DNA from: Fomes fomentarius
Taxonomy: Eukaryota > Basidiomycota > Agaricomycetes > Polyporales > Polyporaceae
Direction of reading: 5' to 3'
Length of the DNA: 64,000 bases
NCBI GenBank assembly: GCA_022606135.1
Contig: JABYQN010000005.1
Coordinates: 1,612,001 to 1,676,000, forward strand
Positions 22,398 to 37,650 of this stretch are shown here, one piece after another. The notes beneath the pieces were generated by a model. The model saw nothing but the letters and a program-made list of their open reading frames with translations, had not been told where the DNA came from and ran no database searches. Position numbers and translations under genes: made by a program. Positions within the stretch are counted from its first letter, which is position 1, and each line of letters begins with the position of its first letter.

Positions 22398-25300
22398 TCA
22401 CCGGCGAAGGGCAGACAGCATCTTTGCAAGAGCATTGATCTGTCCCTTCTGCACCTTCCGTGGTGTTCCATCATGCGAGTCGCCTCCCTCCCGCTCCTTG
22501 CTACCATCGCCACGGCCAACATGATCGAGGTCAGTCGTGCTCGTTGCCGCATCCTGGCGCTGTCCAAGCGGTGACTTCGGATGCTGTGGACGCTCGTTGA
22601 TCGTGTCCAAAGTGAGATCCTTTGGCTTGTTCGCCCGCCGCTTGCGCACAGGCGGGCTGCCGAACTTGGCGTCGTCGGGGTTGGGGTACATCTGGCGAGG
22701 TAGCTGGTACAACTCCCACGGCGTGCCAGTGACGACTGTATGCCAATGAGTGACATGATAGACACTAATAGACTACAAAGATGACTTACACTTCACGTTC
22801 GCCGGCATCTGCGAGGTATGAGAGTCGGTTGTGTATTTACTGCCTTGGCTGCGCCAGCTCTGCGCCGAGACGCTCGTTGCGGCCGTCGAGACGCTGCGAG
22901 TGCTGTTGTTGCTGTAGCGCGTGAAAGCCGAGGTTGAGGTCCCAGCGCTTGACATCGAGCTACGCCAGTTGCTCGACGCCATCGAGCTCGCGCTCGATGC
23001 CAGTGGACGCCCGCTACGCGTGCTAGACGGCGAGACTGCACGCTCTGATCTCTTGTCTCCAACTGAACCATAGGGGCCGCCATAGCGTCGCTCCGGACTT
23101 CCGCGAACATTGGCAGAACGGAACGGGGAGCCGGAAGAAGGGCCCCACGTACTGCTTCCATTCGGGCTGGAAGTGTATGGCGAGTCGTTGAGGCGGCGGC
23201 CGCGAGACCACGAATCTATGTCGTCCTCACGATCGTTATCAAAGTGGCGCGAAGCAGGAGCATGCGACAACTTGGCAGCAGGTGCCGGAGCCGGCGCATT
23301 CAGGCCCATGAGCAAGTTGGTGACATTACTTGCTGTTGCGGACATCTGCTTGCCACCTGTGGTTACCTCGGGAGAACCATCCTCCAGGGCTGGAGGCAAC
23401 TTGCTCGCGCCGGCGGTAGCACTGGTGTTGCCCTTACCGAAGGACAGCTTCCACTTGGACGACTTCTTCGAGATCGACGGGGTCGCGGGGGTGGTAGAGG
23501 TCGAAAGAGATAGAGGAGCGGGGACGGAAGAGCTAAGGAGAGACATCGGCGGCAAAGCCATACCGGGAGAGATGGGATACGGGATATGACGAACGTCTGC
23601 GGCGGGAGAAACGGACTGTGCGGTACTAGAGTGGCGAGACGTACGGGATATCTCGCGAGCGAGTGCCTGAGAAGCCTGAGCAAGAGTCTCCAACGTGACG
23701 TCGTGCGCCGACGAGGGTGAAGTGGGAGACATCACCGAACCCTTGCCCTTGCGTGCACCACGCTTGCGTCGCTTGTGAGTAGAGGCCGAGCGCGAGCCAC
23801 CTTCATCATCCACCTCCGCGTCGTGTTCGTGTTGGTCATTATGGTCATGAATGTGGTCCCCAAGCGCGCCGTCCTGCTCATTCTCGCCATCGGGAACAGG
23901 CGCGAGCGTGATCGGGCTCTCCAGCTTGTGCTCGTACGCAGGGCAGAACGAGGATGCTCGCGAGAGATTGCGAGAAGCACGACGAGACATACGCTCTCCT
24001 ACAACCATGGAGTTGCGAAGGGAAGGACGGCGAGAATGGGGGATGGAAGAGAGGCGATGGCCGTGCACAGAGGTGATTGAGATGGTGCGAGTGTGGCCAC
24101 GGATAACAGGCGCTCCGAGAAGGTTAGGCAAGTCCTTGACCCAAGCCCCGAAGGCACGGGCAGAAACGCGCCTCAAGTCATCCTTTGGACCGTCAAGGAT
24201 ACAGAACACCTTGTGGGCCAGAAACTCTGCAACAGGTTCGGTCATGCCGGAGAAGCGTTGCATGAAGAAGTTGACGGGCTGAAGGCGGTACAGCTCGAAC
24301 GACGAGCATGCGCCCAGCGTGGTATCCGTCCACGGGTTATAATGGTACAACCTGGTTGAATGACTCTAAGTGAAAAGTGGTTATGGAGGGACAGGTGTGA
24401 CTCACATATTGATAAGCACGATACCAAGTGACCAGACGTCGGCAGCTCGCGGTGAATAAGTAGGGTGTAGGTTATTACGACACTCTACATTCAATGGTTA
24501 GGACCAAACAGATCATCGCAGATTCTCATTGTTACGCACCGAAACTCATATAGGGAGCACTGCCACAATCCATATCCGCCGATTCGACATCGGTGGTGGA
24601 CAAGCCGAAGTCAGTGAGTTTGACGACGACCTTGCGCTCTGACCGACCATCTGGGAGCGTAGCCCACCCGTCCGTAACAATAAAGTTCTCGGGCTTGATA
24701 TCACGGTGGAAGACAGAGTTGTCATGGCAGGTAGCGACAGCCTCACACATCTGCGAGAACATAGACGCGATGAGGCGGAGACGAGTACGCGAGAGGAGCT
24801 GCGAGGGGTTGAGGGAAGATAGAAGGCTTGGAGTTGGCGGAGTGCGAGAGGCGCAGCTTGAATCGGAAACGGAAGGCGAGGTCGATAAGTCGTTGGTTGA
24901 TGGGTCGGTTTCGTAGTGGTCACGGGCTTGTTCAAGGAAATAAAAAAGGTCTTCACCAGGGACAAACTCGAGGAGAAGAAGCAAGAAGGAAGGGGTCTCG
25001 AGAGTGCGATGAAGTGTGACGATGTTGGGGTGGGCCGGGAGTGATTGATGAATCGTGGCCTGTCAAGAAAAGACAATTACGGACTGTAGCGGAATGGCGC
25101 ATACATGCGGACCTACCTCGAACAGCTGAGCTGTGAGAGCATCCTCGTCAAGGTTTGCCTTCGACAAGACTTTGATAGCATATTCGCGACCATATTCCGT
25201 GGACTGGTTACCAAACGATCCATCCTCTAGGTCCATTCGACCCGGTGCGGTGGCGTGACCATCATCGGAAGGGATGGGGCGCGAAAGGACCTCGCGCACG

Positions 25301-25887
25301 AGATACACGACAGCGTAACTGCCTGTACCAAGCTTCCTGACGACCTCAAACTCCTTCGCCGGTTCATCATGGTCGACCCGCGGCTCAGATGAGCTTATCA
25401 GAACCCGCTTGACGATCTCTCCCTGGAGATACAAACCTTCTCCGACCAAATCTCCCTGCGAAAGGATGTCAACGATGCTCGAAGAGACAGATGACTGTCC
25501 ACTCGAACGTCCGTCATAGGAGGGAATGTTAGCACGGAGAGGGTGGGGAGAGCAAGGGACGGGACTGGGGAGCTGGCGTGGCGAAGAAGAGAGTGGGGAG
25601 CGATGTATCTGTTTGGCGGGAGTGATGGAAACCGGGGAGGGGAGGGGAGATGGGTAGGTGGAGGCGGAGGCGGATGACGAGGGAGATAGAGCAGTAGAGA
25701 TGGAGAGGGGCGGGGTTACGGGGAGGGTGGGGGGACGGGAGTTGACGATGCGGTCATGGACAGCGAGCTTTGCGAGTCTGGAATGACCATTGCGACGATC
25801 GTCGTGGGCTTTGTCTCTACTGGGGGCGGTAGTGCGCTTCGAGGAGGACAGGGAGAGTGGGGGAAGCTGAACTGGGTACTGCAACAT
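22398..25887 (-). CDS. Serine/threonine protein kinase, Ran1/Ksp1-type
   Basis: Starts at ATG 25887 with a long Ser/Pro-rich leader, then the kinase domain: LGTGSYAVVYLV (glycine loop), EYGREYAIKVL (ATP-binding Lys), VFHRDIKPENFIV (catalytic loop), KLTDFGLSTTD (DFG), GSAPYMSFECRNN, and AADVWSLGIVLINMLYHYNP. Introns separate five exons; the last junction joins 22796 region to 22738 and adds FVTGTPWELYQLPRQMYP. The C-terminal half is low-complexity with basic and Ser clusters, as in fungal kinases of the Ran1/Pat1/Ksp1 group that respond to nutrients and control filamentation or sexual development. All catalytic residues are present. The exact orthologue is not certain. Confidence 0.85.
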
Positions 25888-27666
25888 TAGGGGACAAGCT
25901 AGAGAGTCGTGAAGCCAGGAAAAGACGTTTCTGCGCTCAGTATCTTCTCAGACGAGGAGAGGTCGGGCGAGATGTCTTGTGGAAGTGGGCTAGAGACGGA
26001 CGAGGACTGGCTCGATATGCATGCAGATAATGGCGGTGGACTTTGCCTGACCAGTCTACGGCGCGTGTTGGCTCTCCTATGAGCTCCTGTCGAACACGGG
26101 GACGACGCGGACGCCCCGGGACGTCTGCGAGCGGAGGGGAAGCCTGGCTTGGAGGAAGCGATAGGCAGGCAGACTTGTGGGAGATGGCAGCAGGAAGCAA
26201 AGCTAGCGAGCGGGGATTAAAATGAGACGCGGAGGGATAACGGGGGGCGTGATGTGCGTGGCGGGCGGAGTGTGGTCAGAGGCTGCGCGGGGGAGACAGA
26301 GACCGGGACACTCACCGCTGCACAACTTGAACCACGGAGACGGGAGGGACGACCGAGAGGGAGAGGAGGGGAGAGAAGAGAGAAGAGGAGGAGGAGATTA
26401 GGCTAAGGTCTATGGGGATGGCCACGGCTGGCGCAGCACATGGTCTTCTTCTTCCACGGAGCCACGCGTGTCTTCTAATACCATTCCTTATTTCACCCAT
26501 TAGTATTATTCCTCGCCGGCGACCACAGTGCGGTGCACGCCGTTTCAATCCCATCAATCACATCTATCCATCCTCCGACCATCTCTATTCCCGTCCGCGT
26601 GCTCCCAAGCCCATGTGCCTCCCATAATCTCCACCCCCGACGTCCATTTCCCGCTCCATTCCACAGTTCAAACGGTCCCGCCGCTCCCGATAACGTGGCC
26701 AACCACTTCGCCCGGGCCCCGTCTTGGCTCCGCCCACGACAGTCAGTCCACGCTCGCGCCCTGGCCGCGCCCTGCTGGTGCTCTGTGAGAACCGCGCAAC
26801 AGTCTCGTCCTTGTGCTGCATCTGATCATCCCTCTGCCGTTCTCTCACTCCTCCCTTCGCGTCCACACGAACCTTTCTACACTCTCCGTCCCCTCGGACC
26901 CCCTGTCAAATCTCTCACCCGAACCACCACTGCACGGTGCACATCCTCCCCGTTACCTAAATTCGCCCGCCTCGCTGTGAAGGTCGCCCCCTCGAACGCG
27001 CTCTCGATCTCGCAACTCTGACGCCGCGGCGCAGCTATGGCGTGCGCCCACATGCAGCCATATGCTCCCGGTCAAACGTCAGGCACGAGGCCGGGGCCTC
27101 TGCTGATCCTCTCCGACAGACCAGGAACTGGACTGCCTCCCCACGTTCCCCACGCCTGCCGTGGTTCGTTCAGATAAGTTGGTAGCCACCTGGAGCGCCT
27201 CTTGCCAACACCGTCGCAGACTTGTCGTCAATTGTCGTCAATCTTGTATATGCTGCGCATGAGAGATTCTGGACTGTTCTTCACCGCCGGCATCCCCTTT
27301 CTGGAAGGCCATATGACCGGAGCCTAACACCGTTGCCGCACTATAGTCGTGACGTCCTGTCTTCCCTGCTTCGAATTCTTCCAGACTCTATGAGCACACC
27401 CCGATGAACGGTCGCTACCGCCATCGGCCAAGCCCAATATGGCAGGCCTAGGGCCGACCGTGCAACCAGTGCTGCGACTATAGCATTTCTCTTGTTGTCG
27501 TATATCCTGTCTCATTGTATTTAGAATACGGACCGCACTATGAACGCTAAATCTCATTTTAGCTCTGGCAGTGCCGCCGGCGCGTTCGCAACCTACTCAG
27601 ATATCCGGAAAATGTCACGCCATATCGCTGCCACCGCCGGCTGCCTCAGCCTGTACTCTAAATGAT
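25888..27666. other. Kinase promoter and long leader region
   Basis: 1.8 kb between the kinase start and the Utp6 stop. The part at 26500-27000 is strongly C/T-rich on the plus strand, allowing a 162-codon open frame, but its composition is repetitive and shows no protein motif. I see no gene. Confidence 0.4.
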
Positions 27667-30600
27667 CTACACCGGCACCGCGCTCTCTGTGCTGTCGTCC
27701 GTACGTCCTTCGCCATCCCCGTCCAGCACGGCCTTCCACCGACGCTCGAACTCGTCTCCACCCTCTTCTCCAAGCACGCTCCGCGCCCGCGCGACGACCG
27801 CGACCGCGTCCTTCGCGCGTCCGCTCCGCAGCAACCATGTGGTCCATGCGACCGTCGCCTCCACCCCGTCTTTCTGCCGCCAGAACTCATAGATGGCCCT
27901 AAGCACGCGTGCATCTCCATCCGCATTGCCAGGGTAGGGATAGCTATGGTTAGCGCGGCTTCCATCCGCGTCTCCCTCCACCTGAGCCTCTTGCCTGAAC
28001 ACTTCGGCCCACACCGCAGTGGAGGGAACGTACGCAGTCCCGATCTGCCGCACACGTGCAAGCCGCGCATCCACATCCGGCTGGTGTTGCTGGTGTTGCC
28101 TTTCTGCCGGTGCGGGCGAGGACGCGTCCGACTGCGACTGCTGTATCTTGCGCTGCGCATTCGCAATATCACGTTCGTCGGGCGATGCACCGTATCCAGG
28201 CGCCTCCTCAGTTGTATCAATATGCGCTGACATGCGCCCAGGACCGCCTTTCCCCGTGATTCCGAATCCGGTGCGATAGAGGAGCGCACGATGTGACGCC
28301 GCTGCGTATCGTATGAGGAGTGCCTCATGCAGCGCGACCGTCGCCGTCGGCTCCCGGATGACATGCTGGCTTTCATGCAGCAGATGCTGTACACGAGATG
28401 GCAGATGAGATTGGTGCACGCAAGGGGAGGACCGCACCAGTGATATCCGGTCCGAGAGCATTACAATTACCACCAGCGCGTCGCGTAATAACTCGGACAC
28501 GTACCTCCAGCAGCTTGACCTCGTCTTCCGGTTCGTCGTGACGTGTCGGGGATCGATTGGAGGGCTGCAGCCCCCATAACCAAACATCCTGGAGACCATC
28601 ACCCTCGACGCTCTTCCTGGCCTCTGCCCACGCGCTCTCTATCGCGTCTTGGTCGGCAAAGGCTTGCTCCGCGCCAAGTCGGGCTAACCATACGCTACCA
28701 CGTGTAGGTGATTTCGCCGTATGCTTGCGTGCGACGCGCAGTATTTTCTCTGGCGTATTCGCCTTTGCGGGGAGAAGCCCAGGGCCGAGAGAGGTGTGGT
28801 GTGACGCGAGGAGCTGTATGTGCGCCGCGAGCAAAGCAGGTGGAACAGGGGCGGGAAGCTGCTGTATCAGGAGATGGAGGGATGTGATCAGGTAGGCTTT
28901 CTGTTCGCGATGGTGACAATGTGAGTACGATATTCCCCATGCGGTCCCAGTAAGACAGAAGCATTTCACGATCGACAGTGTCAAGGTCCCTCACAGTGCC
29001 TTGTGGGAAGGTATCCTCGACTTGATACGCGATCGAAAACAAGGAAGACGTGTGTATGCCGCCGGAACAATGCAGATGCCTGCACCGCGGGTAGGGATGA
29101 TGACATGGGAGCAACACAGAGGGAGCCGTAAACAGTATCGCAGCGCAGAACACGCGCGATTAAATTTCCGGTCAGAACCGCGGGATGGTACCAGTACGTC
29201 AAGCGAACTGAGGCAGTATGGCAACAACTCACCAAGCTGTCATCGACATCCTTTCCGCACCACTCTTGTACGAACTCGGCATACACGCATGCCACGCCTG
29301 TATTCGCTTCGCCTTCGGTGCTTCTGACAGTTTCATACAACGTCTCGTTTGCACGTTTCAGTTCGTCGACGAGAGATCCCCCAGCAGCGTCTGGCGTGAG
29401 ATGCCGCGTCGCCGAAAGCTTGATCGCTGCTGGAAGAGAAGGCAAAGTCCTGCAGAGAAGACTATGCAGGTGATCCAGGAGAGACTCTCGAAGAGGGCGG
29501 GGAGATGGATATGTGGATATGAGTTCGTGAAGGGACCCGAATAGCTCGATTTTTGGTAACGCTATGAGAGGCCGCAGCAAACAAGTTGAATAGAGGGATT
29601 GAGCATTGAGAGATTGCGACGCACCTTCGACAGCTTTGGTTATCGCGGACCTGATGATCGCGCCGTTCATAATTTCCCTGCGGGCCGACTCATCTTCTGG
29701 GACCTCCTCATTCTCTGCGTCAACATTCATCCGGGCAGCATCCTCTTCTGCTTCATCCTCGACCAGACCAGCCCAGGGATCGTCTGCTTCAGTCTGTTTC
29801 TCGTTACCCTTCGTCTTCCCTGCGTCCATATCTTTGCCCTTTCCCTTGACGTCGATTCCCAAAACGCTCCACCGACGCCGTAAGCTTTCCACGAAGCCCA
29901 TCTCCATTCGCACGTACTCCCTCCACATCTCGACGCTGTCCGAATTTAGCCGCAAGCCGCGCTGCAACAAGGCACGGGCCGCCGTGGGCGAGAGATGCTC
30001 AAGCTCGTGCGACGCGGCGAGCACATATAGCGCAGGGACGTTTGGATGCAATTGGAGCGCACTATCGACGCGTCAGGGAGAACAGCATATATCGAGACGT
30101 GGGATTGGAGGCTCACCGTGCGGTAATGCGCCCGACGAGTGCACGCGCGCCTTCCTTCTTCGCCAACTGGATATACTGGATCCAGAGGCCGACGTCACCC
30201 TTGAACTTCTTGAGGGCACGTTCAAATATCTGGAACTGCCGCCGCACAAGAGCGTAGTCGGACACGGATGGGGGCCCCTTAGCGATCTCTGCTTCCTTCA
30301 ACACGACTGCTCGACTTCTGCAATGTTGCGGGCGTACTCACTGAGACGTTCGGCTCGCTTCCGCCGCAAGGCTTCGAGGCTCATCTCGTAGGTGGCATAC
30401 CGCAAAAAGTCGCTCTTCTTAGGAATACGGCGGACGAGAGCGGTCTCATATGCAGTCCGCTTCTGCATGATCTGCTTGACCTCTTTCTGTGCGCGTTGCG
30501 CTATCGGTCAATTACAACATAGTCCCATCACAATCTCCTGCAATAGAACAGGACGCACTTGAGAAAATAGACCTTTTTGAACGAGGTCCTTGAGCTCAGC

Positions 30601-30686
30601 GAGCATCTACCGGGCGCGTCAGCAGGTAAGTCGGAGCGCATCAGATGCGCACGCACCTGCTCTTGCTGAAACTGCACACGCTCCAT
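27667..30686 (-). CDS. utp6: Utp6-like U3 snoRNP / SSU processome protein
   Basis: Begins with ATG 30686 (MERVQFQQEQ), followed across short introns by MLAELKDLVQKGLFSQ, a block with IMQKRTAYETALVRRIPKKS, and DFLRYATYEMSLEALRRKR. This N-terminus is diagnostic for Utp6, a half-a-TPR (HAT) repeat protein of the U3 snoRNP that acts in the nucleolus in early 18S rRNA processing. HAT-like helices follow (GLWIQYIQLAKKEGA, VPALYVLAASHELEHLSP, GLRLNSDSVEMWREYVRMEM). An acidic insert lies near 29750-29820. The C-terminus (IYEFWRQKDGVEATVAWTTW) ends at TAG/TGA 27667. Appears intact. Confidence 0.88.
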
Positions 30687-31132
30687 CTTGGCCTCCCTCC
30701 TTGCTGAGCAAACGCGCTATGCAGACTGAGAGTGGACGCGAGGAAAGGTGTGATGGGCGCCTGTGATGCATCCGCAAATTCTTACGTTGACCACGTGCAC
30801 TTGACCGATGTGGGGCGCTGTTGAATTTTAAATTCTGAGTAATCGAAATGTGCGGAGCCACAATATTCAGACACCCAGAGACGGCAGCGCCGACACTCAC
30901 GGTGAACTAGCTCATGTCCAGTGCCGCATGTGCGTGTACATACATAGAAGGTTGTACTTATGATAGAGCAACAGACAATGGAGAGGGTCACACGAGTGAC
31001 ATGACACGGTCAGGACGCGGTGCGGAGTTGTCGGTGCAACGATTTGAGGTCCGGCGGATCCGACCGAGGCGCCGGTCTGCTGTGGTGAGCTCACTGGTTG
31101 GACTGCCCCTCCTCGCTCACGACCACCATACC
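30687..31132. other. Divergent promoter between utp6 and the Ser/Pro-rich protein gene
   Basis: 446 bp separating two start codons on opposite strands. No further gene. Confidence 0.45.
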
Positions 31133-32617
31133 ATGCCTGTCAAGCCCCATCGTCCGAGCGGTCAGGTCCGCTCACACTCGCGCACATCTTCTGGTGCTTC
31201 CTCTAAAGCCGGCCTCAGTCTCCAATTCACTCAGAAGGACCCCCCGCCCCCAGAGTATCTGATAAACCGAAGAAGACCTCCCATTTTCATCACGAGGTGC
31301 GTCCTTTCCTGCGCGACGATCTACTCGCAGCAGTTGCCATATCCAACACGCCACGTATAGCCTACCTCGCGGGCAGCAAGTGCCCAATTCTTGCGCTCAA
31401 ATAGCGGCATACGCGTGCATTCACGAGAGAACATCCAGCCTGCGGCGTTACGTCGGGCACCTACCCCGAATGCCGCAGCGAAGCAGAACGGATCCAAGCA
31501 GAAAGTAGACTTTTCCATTTCCAGCCCGGAAGACGACGACGACGAGTGGGTGTCCAGCGAAAGTGGCGCCGCGACACCAAACAACGAATCACTGTCAGAC
31601 GCGGAGACTACGCCTATCGAGCAGACTAAGCATCGGCCCCCATCTCATCCCGCGACGGCACAACAAGACCAGCATGCTCAGGTGAACGCCACTGCCGGTC
31701 ACGATGTTGCTACTCCGAGAGCAGCGCCCCCTTCTTTGCCTCGTGTTGATACTGCTCGCCCCTCCCAACTACCTGTTGCTCCGACCGCGCGCGATTTCAC
31801 CCTCGCGGAGCAGAAACAGCAGCTCTCATACACATCGCGGGCGCCGCAGAACGATCAGCAGCGCCCTCAAGTGGAAATTCAGATATCCAGTCCGACTCCT
31901 CCTGTAAACAAGGCGCGATCGGAGACTCACTCTCCCCCACGACGCTCGCCAGACATCGACGTCTCCCACAAACGACATTCCATGACCCGTCCGCCGTCTA
32001 CGCATTCCATCACCTCTCCGGTATTGCGACCACATCCACTTATTCGCGGGCACTCGTACGGTCAAGGTGGCTTCGCGGCAAAGCCCGCCCCTCTCGCCCC
32101 GCTTGCCACCGTAATGCCGGACGCCGCTTCTGGGCAGATGTCAACTGCAGCTTCCTCGCCAACTAGCCTTCGTGCAGGCTCGCCCACCAGTATCCGAACC
32201 GCCTCCGCATCGCCCAATCTCTCCTCCCCTTCATCCTCATCTCCCGCTCACAGGAGCCTACGACGCACATCCACGTCTTCCGTCGCGTCCAGTGCCACAA
32301 TGCCAGTACAGTCTTCTGTCAGCGAGAAGCTCTCTGGTAGATCTAACCACGATCGGCAACGAACCCTGTCTACGATATCTTCTAGTTCCTCCATTGCCGC
32401 ACTTACGAGCTTTGCATTGCGTTCTACACCATCTCCTCCTCGTACGCCTATCACGATCACATCACACTTCCCTCCCCAAGAGCAGAATGCCACCTTGGAG
32501 CAGATCCATCCGCTACTTCCCCCACCATACCTCAGCGCACACCTCACGGTACTAGCGTATCGGAACCCGATCGCGGAATCATATGACAGAGTCATCCGCG
32601 CGAAACAGCGTAGATAA
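31133..32617 (+). CDS. Ser/Pro-rich basidiomycete protein, with probable frameshift in exon 1
   Basis: ATG at 31133 opens MPVKPHRPSGQVRSHSRTSS and GLSLQFTQKDPP. At a run of six C (31240-31245) the reading must shift by one base to continue as SDKPKKTSHFHHE, which ends in phase 0 at 31296 before a GTGCGT donor and joins exon 2 (31361-32617) in frame (AASAQFLRSNSG). Exon 2 carries a conserved-looking EDDDDEWVSSESGAATP block, low-complexity Ser/Pro sequence, and a conserved C-terminus (YRNPIAESYDRVIRAKQRR). I recognise the block from other mushroom-forming fungi but know no function. Either a sequencing error in the homopolymer or a true frameshift. Confidence 0.65.
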
Positions 32618-35040
32618 TAACACCCAAGCGCTGGCCGGTATCGGGTCATTGCTATGAAGTGTCATCCGGTGAGCGTTGTCAACTACGGCCGCTCCTTCTG
32701 TATGGAAATACTGATGAGGCTTCTTTGCAGTGTGTAGATGGCATTTAGCACTCACTTGTAGTTGGTTCAGGCATGTGCGTGCGTCCACCGTTCGTTTGAC
32801 TTTGCTTTCGCTCTATATTTATCGCCTACTGTAATCTGGATACATACATGACTTTCTGAGACCTCTGATGAACGCCAGCGAGACAATCTGACCCAGCGTG
32901 CCATGACCCTTATCGCACAACTAACAAGCAAGGTCAGCTGGCTCACAAAGGCTGATGTGCTTTCCGCTTCTACTCGTCATGGCGATATTGACCGCAACTC
33001 TCGCTCTATATCAGTTGCCTTCCATTCGCAGCTGATTGCGTTCGTGCAGCTGGAGCGCCAGAGGCCAGATTCCCAGAAACCAGACAACTCTCGTCCGCTC
33101 GGGACGGCGTACCGATAGCCTGAAGCCCTCGGCTCCAGCACGCATGTCTATTGAGGTCACTCCAATGTGACTACCTTACCTTGATCACGGCATGGTGAAC
33201 GTTGCTTTTGCCCACCGAGACTCTGGACACCCGCCTATATGACGTCCACTGGGCTCCATCCTACTGCCCAGACACGCTTCCCGGCAGCTTCGGACTTTCT
33301 TCGACACACGATGTGCTTCTCGCATTCAGCCTCAGGGCTTCCGTCCCGGGTCCCGCGTGGCCGCGCCTTCTGAGCGACGGTATATGTGCGCTTGAGAGCC
33401 GCTATCGTCGCCCATCGAGTATACCATCACCCAGAACCAAGGCTCAGTCTGCGAAGAACCCCCTGCACATGATGGAGATGCACTTCGCGCTGCTTCCGGA
33501 GTGTCGGGGCTCGGTTTTGGATCTGGCAACAGCGTGCGGCGGCGTCAGAGCCCTCGGGGCTCCGATGCTGGCGTGTTATTCGACCGCGTTCGAACTTCCG
33601 AACTTCGTGCGGCCGTCGGACGCGGAGCATGCCCAATATATCTGCCTCGAGGCTTGGTGGGCCCGTGCGGGTCCCTATACTAGGTTTGAGCCATGTCTCA
33701 CCGCTATCGTGCGTGCTAGCAGTGCACTCTCTCGTCGTGCTGCGGTCAAACTCCAGAGTTCAGGGTATATTGATTACTACTGCACCTCTGCGGACCTGTC
33801 CATAACGGGGGGCAAGAACAAGCTCTCGAACCGCATTCAAACCCGATGTGAAAGGTGGTGCAAGAGGGTAGCGGATATGGTTGCTTAATGGCTCGCCTTC
33901 GTCTTTCATCATTCATGGATGGAATAGAGCTCATCGATACCACATGGTAGCGGCGGTCCTCTGCGGCTTCCCCGCCATTGGGCGCAAACTACAAACAGCC
34001 ACGTTATGGACAATCGAGCACCCCATGCGGTGTATGGTGACGTGAACTCCTTGTTCGTATCGTGAAATGCACGAGGCGGCGCTCATGATTCGCGTGGAAG
34101 CAGATATGCGTCTCTGAAGCATTCAGGCTTCGAGACGGCTGCATGGTTAGCGTTATTCGAACTCTCGAGGTGGTGCTTATGATGCTCGTGACATTGTCAG
34201 TCGCCGTATTGCGTGCAATCGCCGCTCTGCTTCCTTTCTTCTGACCACTTCCTTAGTCTCACATGCCAGATCCAGTGACCCTTAATCAGCTCATGATATC
34301 CCTGAACATGATACGATTTCGAACTTCGAGTGTCGGTTGACCCATCCGACTCTAGGTAGTACATGTCAAGTGCGGCTGATAGGATCACAAGCGCTGTCAC
34401 GGGCCAAACAGGATATGTTCTAGGACATCCTACGGGTCTCGTGCTCAGTATGAGCAAAATGAACCTCTTATTTACTTTTCTAACAGCTATGATTCAACCT
34501 AAGATGATGCAGTGAATGTGCACATGCCATGCTTAATCCTACCCTGTACATGATCTAAAGCAGGCTCTCTCAGGGCAGCCTTAGTGCCAGTGATACTTAC
34601 GACGTTGCATTCATGCAGGAGTTATAGTAAATGCACTATACAGGCGTCCTTCCCGCAGAGTCTTGCTTTCATACCTTCGGGGGAAGACGCTCTCTCTACA
34701 CGGTTCGACGTCCGTTGTAATTTCAATGCAGATGTAAATTAACTGGCCTCTCAAGTTCTCCCACTACGATTCTAACGAGCACAAACATACATTCGTCGCG
34801 ACTCGCGTCTATCCGAGTCGTGTGCAGCTATACCACCGGCTAGTTCGACATTGCTTGACCATTACAGTTTACTTGTAGGACCACTTGATTCTGCCCAACG
34901 CTTCTGCTGCTGACAATTTCAGTGTTATGCACTGACTTGCCTGTGGCACACAAGCCTTCACAAAACTGAATGAGTTCCGGGTTGCTTGGATTTTGCAAAC
35001 AAATGTGAGTGAGCATCAAGCAAGAGTTGGACGACAAAAA
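32618..35040. other. Gene-poor region
   Basis: 2.4 kb with no recognisable gene. It holds one long open frame at 33202-33888 (228 codons) lacking an ATG before residue 90, whose sequence I do not recognise; it may be a relic. Confidence 0.35.
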
Positions 35041-35142
35041 TGACCACCGCAGGGGTCGAACCTGCAATCTCCTGATTCGCCAGAATTAACTTTGCAAGTC
35101 AAACCCTCGTAGTCAGACGCGTTGCCATTACGCCAGGCGGCC
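35041..35142 (-). tRNA. tRNA-Arg(ACG) with 30-nt intron
   Basis: On the minus strand the 7-bp acceptor GGCCGCC pairs with GGTGGTC followed by discriminator A; the D arm is GCGT/ACGC, the anticodon stem TCTGA/TCAGG with loop CTACGA+A, anticodon ACG, and the T arm GCAGG-TTCGACC-CCTGC. A 30-nt intron starts one base after the anticodon, the canonical position. The mature length is 72 nt. Confidence 0.9.
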
Positions 35143-35727
35143 ATACATCTTTATTAGCATATTAATTATATAACTCTTACAGGACTTCGAAAACAAGCGG
35201 TAAATGCTGAGGGAGGATGTGATGTCGGTGGTTGAGGACGACGGGAAACTGTTTTTACGCAACTACTACGAAGTCAACCTTGCTCACATCGCACAACAAG
35301 ACGTTCACGCAGATTACGACGCACCCACCACGGCGGTGCTTGCTCACTTCATGTAAGAACTACCTACCTACATGTTCAAATCATCTTTGCTTTGACCTTA
35401 GACCGTGGTCATAGTCCGTTTGTTCCTCCACCTCATCTATGAGAATATGCGAATGACAATGTACGTGACGGAAGGAAGCCGGTGGTATAGCTGCGCACGA
35501 AAGACGTTTGTACTCGTTAGAATCGCAGTGAAGATCGTGAAAGACCAGCCAACGTGCATCTGCATGGAAATGGCGACGGACGCCGAACGAATTATATGGG
35601 GAATGTAGAGAGCGACTTCGTCCAAAGATATGATATGAAAGCAAGACTCGAAAGCAAAGAAAACCCTCCGAAAGGGACGTCTGCAGAGCGCATTTATAAC
35701 TCCTGTATGAACACAACGTCGTGAGTA
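35143..35727. other. Intergenic between tRNA-Arg and UGP1
   Basis: 3' flank of UGP1 and 5' flank of the tRNA gene. AT-richer than its surroundings around 35150-35180. No gene seen. Confidence 0.4.

Positions 35728-37650
<1,923 letters not shown>

Noticed and set aside
26533..27021. 162-codon plus-strand open frame
   Set aside because: Caused by a C/T-rich stretch (His/Pro/Ser bias), no motif, no plausible neighbours in frame.
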